A stretch of 64,000 nt of DNA from Hortaea werneckii (taxonomy: Eukaryota; Ascomycota; Dothideomycetes; Mycosphaerellales; Teratosphaeriaceae). Every line of letters starts with the position of its first letter. Position 1 is the stretch's first letter. The notes under the pieces are model-generated. The model was not told the DNA's origin and searched no databases. It worked only from the letters and a program-made list of their open reading frames with translations. A program made the position numbers and the translations under genes. The stretch lies in the NCBI GenBank assembly GCA_037044905.1, contig JBAOKB010000144.1, positions 1,984,001 through 2,048,000 on the forward strand, in the 5' to 3' direction. Positions 40,776-49,550 of the stretch are shown piece by piece.

Positions 40776-43485
40776 TTAATCCACTTGGACTTGCAATCTG
40801 CCGCCCTTTATGGCGCTCATGATCCTGTCCGCACCAACCTGAAATTTCATTAGCTCGTATTCAAGCACCTAATCCAGCCATAGTAACTTACTGCTTTGAT
40901 GTAGCTAGCATCGTTAAGCTCCCAGTCGTCCATGTGCTTCTTATAACCTAGCAAGTACTCGTCGTCCATGATACGTGACACTTTGGCGCGCTTGACTTCA
41001 TGAATTTGCATGACACGCTGATCGATCGAGCCGCGCGACATCAAGCGGTGTACACGCACGGCGCTGTTGCGACCCTTCCTAGCCGCGCGGGTAATACACT
41101 GATCTTCGTTGGCAGGATTCCAGATCATGCCAACATGAATAACATCCGAGGCATGCACCAGTGTAATACCCTCAGCACCGGCTTTGTTTGACACTAGCAT
41201 GACAGGCACATCATGCGGATGGACATCATCTCGACTGAAGTCCTTGTGGACGCCGTCGACCAACTCTTCGAAAAGGTGACGGGCTTTGACACGTTCTTGA
41301 TTGCTGCAAGTACCATCGAAACGAAGCGGATCGATGCCAATCAGCTTTTGGATGCCGATGCTAGTAATGTCCAGTGCGGACAAGTACTCCGAGAAGACAA
41401 GAATTTTATGCGTGGCAAGGTACTCCTTCTTCTCGCGGTCGGTGGCCTTTGCTTCGGCTCTCGATTTCCTGCGTTCGAGAAGCTCCTCGACGAGTTCAAC
41501 CACCGTAAAAAGCCGATCCGATTTCCACTGCTTCTCTCCAGTCTTGAACTTGTTTACAAACACCTCCCGGCGTTTGTCTCGTAGGCGAAGCTCCTCGGCG
41601 CTGAGGCGACGCTCATACTTCCTCGCTATTGCCGTTTGATCCAGAAGAAGTGCCTCCTCTGGATTCACACCAGGCAAAGCTTCTATCGGGTTCACATCGT
41701 AAGACCTCGCATCCCCGACCTCGGTGTTGTCCAGATCCTCCAGACCGAACTCGCCGTAACGAGCGTTGATGAGCTCGGGGTGTATAACGTGGAGTTTTGC
41801 GCGCAGTATGTTGGCAAGTACTTCCGGATCTGGCTTGCGGATAGTTGCCGAGCTCTCGCCACGCACTTTGGCCAGTTCCTTGGCCTCGGCAATCTCTGCG
41901 CGGCGCACCGGGTCCCAGATGTCCCGTGTTGTCTTTTGATATTCTTTTGACTCTTCTGTAAGTGCGACGAAGTGAGTGGTCTCTTTCCAATCAGGTACGT
42001 CGAGTATGGGCTGCCCGTCAAACATTTGGTCCTTTAAGCGCCTGACCGTGATGCAGCTTCGAATGGCGGAGAGTATGGCGTCGTTGAGCCTCGCCAGGAA
42101 CCTAGTACTACGACGCCGCTTTCCAGCTAACCGCTTGAGGAGGAAACAGGCTCTGAAAAGCTGAGGATTGTCCCATGGCGGAATACGCAAGAAGCGTAGA
42201 AGCGCCTGGAAATCGAGAAAGCCGTTCTGCACTGGGGTGCCTGTCATGGCGCCACGTACCTCGGTCTTGAAAAGGCGCATCATTTGCGCGCGGTTGGTAG
42301 CAGCGTTCTTGATGTTATGCGCTTCATCCAAGATGACTCCCGCCCATTCTATCGAAAGAAGCGGCTCACGACATCGCTCCTCAACCAGTTCAGGTACCTT
42401 TCCACCTGCTTGTCTACCACGCGGTTGCTGTTGGCGTCTTTCATACCGAGCGCCCAAGCTCTCCATGAGTTCGTCGTCAAATCCCTCCCTTGTCGCCTTG
42501 AAATTGATTTGACACGTAGCCAGGTGTGAGTAGATCGTCTCCAGTGGACCGTAACCCGAGAGTACAACATCGGCATCCCGAAGGTCCTTCGCGGTGTATG
42601 TCGTTCCTTGTGCCCCAAATCGAAGCACCTTAAGCGATGGTGTCCTGTCCCGCAGCTCCTCAAGCCACGAGGGAATAAGACTTGGGGGGACCACGATCAG
42701 AAATGGCTTGTGACAGTACTGAGGATCTTCTCTCTGCTTTTTCCTGAGCAAGAGAATGATCCCAAGCACCTCAGCTGTCTTCCCAAGACCCATGTCGTCG
42801 GCTAAAAGGAATGCTCCAAACTTCTCGATGAGGTACAGACATCGGCCAATGCCGTCTTTTTGATGCCGCATCAATTTGAAGTTGTCGGTTTCAAGTCCCT
42901 CGATGTCATCCTGGATTGCGTGCTCGGTTGATGTGTCTGGATGCTCGGCATTTCGAAGTCCCTCCATTACCATCGAAAGGCCGGATCGCAGGTCGTGTAC
43001 AACCGCTTCCCACTTGTCTTTCAGCTGTGCCGGGGGGAGTTCAGGTCCTTGCGGCTCTGCTTCGCGGGGTGGCCTATCCTCCTGGCCTGCTTGGTAGACT
43101 ACTTGGAGTCCAGGCTCTTCGTTCTTGCGCTTCTCCTTTCGTAGATCGTTGAGGTACTTTTGCAACTGCAGGTCTGTGAACAGAAATCAGCATAAGGCAA
43201 ACACAGAGACCAGCGAAGTGCAAAACCTTTTGGTATTGGCCCTCGGTTAAGAATGCCAGTAGGCGCTGGTCCACGCCATCGACGGCCTTTGTACTTTGTA
43301 GACTGAACGTCTAAACCCAGCTGAACGTTGAGCTTGACATTGTTCATCCAGCCCGAAGGCTTTCGGTGCCATCGACAAGAGGTGGCCGCAGTATTGTAAT
43401 CGCTGTGGACTCGCTCGATACGTGATCCGAAGCCGGCTGCTTGAGACGTCGTGAATGTTGTATCAGGTGATCCAGGACGCGCCAT
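40776..43485 (-). CDS. SNF2-family DNA-dependent ATPase/helicase-like protein
   Basis: Three exons, 43485-43227, 43173-40892 and 40838-40776, give 867 residues. Both introns are 53 nt with GT..AG ends, and the second has a GCTAAT branch. The first exon is a novel N-terminus. Motif I is DDMGLGKT (about 212-219), motif II LDEAHNIKN (about 368-376) and motif III MTGTPVQN (about 396-403). The C-lobe has ILVFSEYLSALD, AGAEGITLVHASDVIHVG and, as motif VI, QCITRAARKGRNSAV. A long charged linker separates the lobes. All ATPase motifs look intact. No chromodomain, bromodomain or RING is visible, so it cannot be placed in a named subfamily. It is divergent from the gene at 43648 across about 160 bp, suggesting a shared promoter. 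A remodeller, a Rad5/Rad16-like repair factor or an element-encoded ATPase are possible. Confidence 0.85.
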
Positions 43486-43647
43486 GTCGACTCTTGCTGA
43501 AGTGGTGTGTTGTTGTCGATTCAAAGCGGAATAAAGCAAAGGACTCGAAGCAGATGCCCAGCGGCGCTAGCGACGGGAGCTAGCGCGCTAGCGCAAGTCA
43601 CGCAACGGCCCGCCGCTCTATCATATGCTCTTCAGACGACCACACAC
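43486..43647. promoter_or_regulatory. Bidirectional promoter region between SNF2 gene and 43648 gene
   Basis: About 162 bp separates the two divergent start codons. It holds CTAGCGACGGGAGCTAGCGC-type short inverted motifs (about 43567-43595). No TATA box is obvious. Confidence 0.45.
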
Positions 43648-45975
43648 ATGCAAACACGATTACTTGTGGGAGTAGAGACAGACGCTCATGCAATGGATCC
43701 AATCAAGTGGACCAGTCATCGGCAGAGATGGGGGGACATTGAGAACAAGTCTGATTTTACTGCCTTTCCTGAGAGTACTTCAGAGTTTGCGCCGCCTAGA
43801 GATACTAGCCCGAAGCGGGAAGCTAGGACCTCAGATGCACGGCGTGCGCCAGTCAGAACAGGCCGACGTGTGCCACGTCGATCTACCCGTTCGCAGTTGC
43901 AGAGAGGAAATGCAAGCGCTTCAATCAATCATCGCACCGACGACGCCAGCGGCAACCTGGTAGACGACGAAGAGCCTGTCGAAGAAGCCCGTCTCTCGAA
44001 GTCTTTTGAGATCCGAGACTCTTGTGCGAGCGAACAGGACCAAGCGCTTGACTCTGACAATGAACTGAGATCTCAGGAGCGCCTTCAGCATCATGGACAC
44101 GAAGACGTCGGAATGCATTCTCTTTCCGAGGTGCCTACGGTAGATGCTGCTGACGTAGAGGAAGCTGGCCATCACGCCACTCTCAGCGTAGACCGGCAAG
44201 CCAACATTCATCGCTGGCTTCAAGGTTTGTGTCCAAGCCCCAATGCACCAGTAGAAAGCGAGGGCAGCGTAGCACAGGACGAGGTTGGCCAGGCACTCCA
44301 GTCCGAGCTCTCGACTCTTGGAAACCTCCCATACTGCTATGCACTTGCTTCTCAGACGAATGGGGTTCCCGAAGAAGTACTTCGCGCGCAGGACCATGAC
44401 GAATCCAGCGAGGGGCTTGAGTTGGGCGAAACTACCGCGCCGGTTTCCGACAGGAACGCAGTTGCCGAAGACGAGGATGAGATTGAGGAGCCGTGGGCTC
44501 AGGCACCTCCATCGTTACAGCAAGATCTAGTTGTACCGGTGCAACAAGCACAGCAACCATGCAAGTCGAGCGCTTTCAAGACGCCTGGGTGTGAGAGGGA
44601 GGCGCCTCGGACGAGCCCACCATCCTCGGTCAGCAGGATCGCGGAGACTTCGATAGCAGGTGCCTCGTCTCCAGTACGGCCAGCCTCGGTTCGTCCGCCG
44701 GTGACACTGCATCAAAATCCGCCACTCAGCAACACCATCAAAGTTCGTAACGATCTTGAACGGACCTATCGCGAGGGAGGCCTATATGCCCTGGTCTCCC
44801 GTGTCCTGAGAGCCGAGACAGACGCCTACAGTACTTGGAACGGAGTGCCAACTTCCATGATCGTTCGTTTTGGATACTCGATTGCAGTCACGACACATCC
44901 CGAGGTTATCTCAGCGTGTATTCGAGGGAACTGGACACGTAACCAGAAGACGAACAAGGGGCTGGCTTCCGTCCTGCGAAAGCTGAAGCAACGTGCCTTA
45001 AGCATGAAGCATCCTTTCATCTACCTCAATGAGGTAGCAGATGCTAAAGGCCACTCGCCTAGCCCAAAGGAGCTCAAGAAAGCCATCGAAGTGGCTCGCG
45101 CATACTACGACGGCAGCGACCCGGCCACGGCGAAGCGCATCGACAATTTCACGAAGCCATTTCGAACGCCTGCGCAAGACCGTGACCCTGCCTTTCGCAA
45201 GTATATCATGAGCTCCAGGCGCCCAGCGGTCAGCACCAAACGTGCCACGACAGGAAGGGCGTTCTGTCGACACCTTGAAGACCGTCTGGACGTGTGTGAC
45301 TCCAAGTCCCTGGACGATCCTCTCGATGTTGCTCTTGTCGAGGTGGGCTACACCCATGACGCTGATGTGCGGCTCAAAAACCATCAACGGCACGCCTCGT
45401 CAAACCACATCATGAACCTTTTCGACGCAATCTTGAACATCCTGTATCCACAGAAGTACTTGTTGCACCAGTACGTCATATACTCTTGCTGCGCGGCAAA
45501 CGAGGTCGCCCTCGCCGAGTCCTTCTTTAGCAGATGTACCGACTGTTACATAGGGACGGGTGGCGGCTTCAGCTACTACGCCGCCGGCATTAGCGTGCGA
45601 TCAGCGTACATATACGACACGCAGCACTGGGAGAGTTCTATTCAGTGGGCACAAAACCACATGTGTGTGGATCGAACTCACCGACTGTGGATGGCTCGAT
45701 GCCGCGAGAACATGAAGGCCCTGAGACAAAGTAAGGAACAAGGGGAGCAAGATCTTGAAGAGCTTGCCGCTACAAGATCGGCAAGATCTGACGACGAAGT
45801 ACTTCAGCTTGACACATTTGATGGAGATGAGGTTGCTGGAGCTAAGCCAGGCGCCTTCCCAGTTGAGTATGGCGAGGTGCTTAGATCGCTCTCACATTCC
45901 AGGTGGATGCAGGTGCTTGCTCAAGTTGAAGAAAGGAACACGGAAGCGACGAGACGCTGTAGCCGCTCTGAGTGA
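43648..45975 (+). CDS. Large protein with a C-terminal GIY-YIG-like segment, unknown function
   Basis: 775 residues from the ATG at 43648 (an ATG at 43693 is equally possible). The first ~360 residues are acidic, Ser/Pro-rich and disordered. From about 370 a folded region starts (ERTYREGGLYALVSRVL). Near residues 567-583, VALVEVGYTHDADVRLKNH has the strand-Arg-His layout of GIY-YIG nucleases (VGYT..D...RL..H). About 55 residues on, EVALAESFFSR offers a Glu where that family has its catalytic one, and a Gly-rich YIGTGGGFSYYAAG follows. This resemblance is by eye and distant; the N-terminal GIY strand is not clear. Divergent partner of the SNF2 gene and convergent with the 46338-47678 gene. Confidence 0.65.
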   Translation: MQTRLLVGVETDAHAMDPIKWTSHRQRWGDIENKSDFTAFPESTSEFAPPRDTSPKREARTSDARRAPVRTGRRVPRRSTRSQLQRGNASASINHRTDDASGNLVDDEEPVEEARLSKSFEIRDSCASEQDQALDSDNELRSQERLQHHGHEDVGMHSLSEVPTVDAADVEEAGHHATLSVDRQANIHRWLQGLCPSPNAPVESEGSVAQDEVGQALQSELSTLGNLPYCYALASQTNGVPEEVLRAQDHDESSEGLELGETTAPVSDRNAVAEDEDEIEEPWAQAPPSLQQDLVVPVQQAQQPCKSSAFKTPGCEREAPRTSPPSSVSRIAETSIAGASSPVRPASVRPPVTLHQNPPLSNTIKVRNDLERTYREGGLYALVSRVLRAETDAYSTWNGVPTSMIVRFGYSIAVTTHPEVISACIRGNWTRNQKTNKGLASVLRKLKQRALSMKHPFIYLNEVADAKGHSPSPKELKKAIEVARAYYDGSDPATAKRIDNFTKPFRTPAQDRDPAFRKYIMSSRRPAVSTKRATTGRAFCRHLEDRLDVCDSKSLDDPLDVALVEVGYTHDADVRLKNHQRHASSNHIMNLFDAILNILYPQKYLLHQYVIYSCCAANEVALAESFFSRCTDCYIGTGGGFSYYAAGISVRSAYIYDTQHWESSIQWAQNHMCVDRTHRLWMARCRENMKALRQSKEQGEQDLEELAATRSARSDDEVLQLDTFDGDEVAGAKPGAFPVEYGEVLRSLSHSRWMQVLAQVEERNTEATRRCSRSE

Positions 45976-46337
45976 GCGTACATGTGCCGAAGCTCTTGAG
46001 CATCGACATGCTTCGTCGACGAAGTTAGAACTTATACCATGGGAAAGACTGTGCCCAAGCAACTTACCTTAGCTACTTAGAAACAAGAAAGAAAGAAGAA
46101 AAAGTCAAAGGAAACTCTTCAATTTTCATGCCGTCTATAGGCACCTATGTAACTTCAGCATCCAGCTCGCTATTTGCAGGTGCAGGCCCCTCGATTCCCT
46201 CTTATGTAGCATGCTCTGTCTCTTCGCTAGGCCCCTCGCAATCCATCAGAGGCGGGCCGTTAATCAAGGTCCTTCAGCCTACTATACACAAGTGCAGACT
46301 CCTCGCCATCTTATCCTGCTCTCTCTCCCTCTCCCTC
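45976..46337. other. Convergent intergenic region
   Basis: 3' flanks of two facing genes, with pyrimidine-rich (CTCTCTCCCTCTCCCTC) tracts. No gene seen. Confidence 0.4.
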
Positions 46338-47678
46338 TTAGCTAGACCCCTCGTATCCCTCCTGTCTACCCCATCGAGACATCTTGGCCAAGTCCGCCCC
46401 GCTAGCTTCGTGGAACTCTCTCAAGATCTTTCTACTGCCCTTCGGAAGCACACCGGACCCGGTCCAGTTGAAGCCCGTCTCTGCCAGGTAAGACCGCAGA
46501 ACGTCCTCATGGCGTTTGGAGAGGACTCTTTCAAACCCCTCAGGTACCGCATCCTCTTCTCCGCCTTCTTGCTCCTTCGGCCCCTTCTCTTTCGCCTCCT
46601 TCTCTCGCGCCTCCTTCTCTCGCGCCTCCTTCTCTTTCTGCCTCCTCTCCCTTGCTATTGTGCCGTCAATCCAGTTCGGCTTTTCTTTAATCTCAATGTC
46701 GTCGTTCTTCTTAGCTCCAGACTGCATCCTCCTCCTCCAGCGAGTGAAGGGATAAGTGTCCGAAATCAGCGGGAGCTTGTTTGCAATCTGGTGCGCACGC
46801 GCCTCCTTCAGCGTCCCAAGATCAGGGGCGCGGCTGTCCTCGACATTTTCAACGACTCGCCATCCACGCTGCAGCAGCGAGAACAAGCCGTATTCCCGAA
46901 GCTCGAAGGGTTTGGAATTCTTGTCGAACGCTTGCCAGAGCTCCTTTGCATTTGAACAGCCGTATTTCTCCAGGAGCTTGTTGTCCACGCCACGCTTGTC
47001 TTCGCCGGGCTCTTCGTTCTCGCTGCCGCCATCCTCGCCAGACTCAGCTTCCTCCTTGGACTTGCCTTTGAGGTTGCTCGCGCGTGTCACCTTCTTCCTG
47101 CCACCCGCCGAGGTGCTTCGATCAGTCTCTGCGTTCTCTTCGCGCGGAGCACGTCTTTGCTTCGGTGTCTCAGTAGTTGAAATGGAGCCACTGTCTCCCT
47201 CGATGTCGGCGTTGGGAAAGACATGGCGCCAGATCCTTGCAAGCCATCGGCCGTGAAGGCCTTCGCCATCGCGCTTGTTGGCCTTGCCAAAGAGTTGCTT
47301 TTGCGCCGTTGCGTCGGTCCAGAGCCCGACGTTAAGGTCGGGATGGTTGAGAATGTAGTCCTCGGTGCTTGGTCTGAAGTGGTCCCAGTTCGATTCTCCT
47401 TCCAGTGTGTGGCCCTTGGTGACGAGCTTTGTCCCTTTCATGGATCTGACAGTTATACACACTTTCTTGCCTTGACGCGTACGGCCGACGACCAACCGCT
47501 CGCCGTGTTTGCCACCCGGGATCTTCTCCCACTTGTCAGCGCCGAGGCCGTTGAGTGTTTCCTCGTCCCCGACAAGCATCTTGAGAAGCTTCTCGCCAGG
47601 GGTGCCTGGCGCCTGTTCCTTTGCCTTCCCTGCAATTTCCTCAAGATCCTCAAAGTACTGGGCACGAATCCCGGCCAT
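46338..47678 (-). CDS. Charged protein of unknown function, 446 residues
   Basis: Single open frame from an ATG at 47678. The N-terminal ~150 residues look globular (DKWEKIPGGKHGERLVVGR, FPNADIEGD). A disordered basic/acidic middle follows (about 175-240), then a second conserved-looking block (KYGCSNAKELWQAFDKNSK, about 245) and a highly charged helix with REKEAREKEAKEK repeats (about 365-385). The C-terminal part (KRHEDVLRSYLAETGFNWTG) may be a small helical domain. No signal peptide or membrane helix. Family not recognised. Confidence 0.6.
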   Translation of the reverse strand: MAGIRAQYFEDLEEIAGKAKEQAPGTPGEKLLKMLVGDEETLNGLGADKWEKIPGGKHGERLVVGRTRQGKKVCITVRSMKGTKLVTKGHTLEGESNWDHFRPSTEDYILNHPDLNVGLWTDATAQKQLFGKANKRDGEGLHGRWLARIWRHVFPNADIEGDSGSISTTETPKQRRAPREENAETDRSTSAGGRKKVTRASNLKGKSKEEAESGEDGGSENEEPGEDKRGVDNKLLEKYGCSNAKELWQAFDKNSKPFELREYGLFSLLQRGWRVVENVEDSRAPDLGTLKEARAHQIANKLPLISDTYPFTRWRRRMQSGAKKNDDIEIKEKPNWIDGTIARERRQKEKEAREKEAREKEAKEKGPKEQEGGEEDAVPEGFERVLSKRHEDVLRSYLAETGFNWTGSGVLPKGSRKILREFHEASGADLAKMSRWGRQEGYEGSS

Positions 47679-48195
47679 GTTTGAAGTGTTTGGGTGGGTG
47701 ATGTTGGATGTGTCGAAGGCTTTGCAGAATGGGAGAAGGGGAGGCGTTCGTCAAGCAGCAGTAAGGTTGCTAGCAAAGAAGTCAGCGCTTGAAGTGAAGC
47801 AACTGAACAAGTTGGACCTGCCTTGAGCTTGTGTCGAGGCACTTATACAAGGCTGATTAATGCAGTCGCTTCTTTTTGGGCTGGAGCTTGGAGGTGTTGT
47901 TTCTAGAGGTTGGGGATGTCCTTGTTGTGGTCGAATGAAGTCGGAAGTTTGGGTTGTGTTTGTAAGTGAAAGAAGTTCAAGTGGAAAGGATCGACAGCTA
48001 ACGAAGCTTTACTTCGAATTTGCATGTGAATGAGCCCAAGAGGAGGCTTCACTTTGGTTTTGCATGTGAACGAGCCGGAATAAAATCCGCAAGTCCCGAA
48101 TCAACATCTTTCCCGGACCTGATGAGGTCCCTCTCTCCTCAACGAGAACGATGATGAAGACTCAAGAGCATCAGGAGCCTCGATAAAGAAAGATT
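47679..48195. other. Upstream region of the 446-residue gene
   Basis: No gene. Two copies of a TTTGCATGTGAA(T/C)GAGCC motif at about 48020 and 48060 form a short direct repeat. Confidence 0.4.
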
Positions 48196-48560
48196 CAGAG
48201 ATGCCAGGCGCTTCGAGATCTAAAGATGCCAGGCGCTTCCAAATCTAAAGATGCCAGAAGCTTCAAGATCTGGAGATGCCAGGCGCTTCCCGGAGACCCT
48301 CAAAGGAGATGCGGACATGCCAGGCGCTTCAGGACGACTTTCGGAGGAGATGCTAAGATCTAGAGATGCCAGGCGCTTCGCGGAGACCCTCAGAGGAGAT
48401 GCGGACATGCCAGGCGCTTCGCGGAGACCCTCAAAGATGCGAAGATGCCAGGCGCTTCAGGAAGACCTTCGGAGGAGATGCTAAGATCTAAAGATGCCAT
48501 ACGCTTCACGAAGACTCTCGGAGATGCGAAGACCCAAAGACGCCAGGAGCCTCGCGCGAA
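48196..48560. repeat. Minisatellite with GATGCCAGGCGCTTC core
   Basis: The core starts at 48200, 48225, 48250 and 48275 (exact 25-nt period). It continues at wider spacing to about 48520 with inserted GGAGACCCTCAAAGGAGATG segments that are themselves repeated (about 48290 and 48383). Open frames across it on both strands are repeat artefacts. Confidence 0.75.
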
Positions 48561-48807
48561 CACTCATAATGTGGCCAACCTCCAAATTTGAGAAACGAAG
48601 AGCTTCAATCTGCAACTCTCTTGCATGCTGCGATCATGCACGCTTGTAGGATCCTGAATATTTAAGGACTCCAATCAACGTTCGGGTGACGGGCTTGTTG
48701 AACTGCGGTCTTGCGTGTGATGCCGGCACCTCTCTACCCTGCCGCGCTAGGCTCCTGGAGAGCATCGTCCCTATTCCACGCGTCCCGGGAGTCGACCAGT
48801 ATCTGAA

Positions 48808-49288
48808 GATCGAGAGGTGTCTCGAAGCTTATACCATCGAGTGCTCCCTTCCCACGACTGCAGTCGACGAGAAATCAATCAACCAACTTGGACGAAGAAG
48901 CAAACACTCACGGCCCGCGCGGGCCTCGCCGATCGGCCGATTCCCGCGGCTCGAAAGCCGGCCCGAGTGTAGGCCCAAGCTGCTGTGACAGACTCCATCC
49001 TGCGCACCCTGCGGAAGCAAGGCCCACCGAAACTACGCCCCTGCCACCCACCGCCCCTGGACGGCCCGCCAGGTACGTACCTCGAGAAAGAACCGCCGAA
49101 ACCCTGGCAGCCGATTGAGACTAGACTTCTCTGTCTCTGTGTTCAGCGACCTTGAGTCCAAGCTGACCGCTCCCGAACGCGAGGCTCTTCACTTCAACGG
49201 CATGATTCGCTTCGACAGCATGAAACGCTTCGCTCCAGGCGCGCGAACGCCCAATATCGCGAGCGATCATCCGAAGATCGATAATTGA
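48808..49288 (+). CDS. Possible small spliced gene, start not found
   Basis: The second exon 49147-49288 reads SDLESKLTAPEREALHFNGM and on to a TGA, and looks coding. A canonical intron 49073-49146 (GTACGT..TTCAG) joins it in frame to an open GC-rich Pro/Ala/Arg-rich stretch (about 48808-49072). That frame lacks a clear ATG, so an upstream exon or a decayed gene is likely. Product unknown. Confidence 0.3.
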
Positions 49289-49550
49289 GGAGCCTCGATC
49301 AGCCGGGACAGAGGAAACGAGCTGGCTGCGCTGCGCTCAACTTACCCCGACGGTTCTTCTGGGCCCGCAACCTCACTTATCATCATTCAACGAGCTTTGC
49401 AGGCTCTTCGGCTGCGGACAATCTAGTCTGGACCTCGAGAATCCAGTGTCGGCCTCGCTAGGGGAGCCAGAACGAAGTGGGTGGCTGAGGCCCCGGTTCT
49501 CGACCTCGACTATTCTGATCAATCTCAAAAGCGAAGCACTTAGCCTCTTG
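49289..49550. other. Short gap before the ~165-bp array
   Basis: Nothing recognised. Confidence 0.3.

Noticed and set aside
48220..48484. Facing frames rich in ALQE/SASPLRVS repeats
   Set aside because: Products of the 25-bp minisatellite read on both strands.
48196..48560. CRISPR-like array
   Set aside because: Eukaryotic context, and the spacers are themselves repeated and irregular in length. It is a minisatellite.
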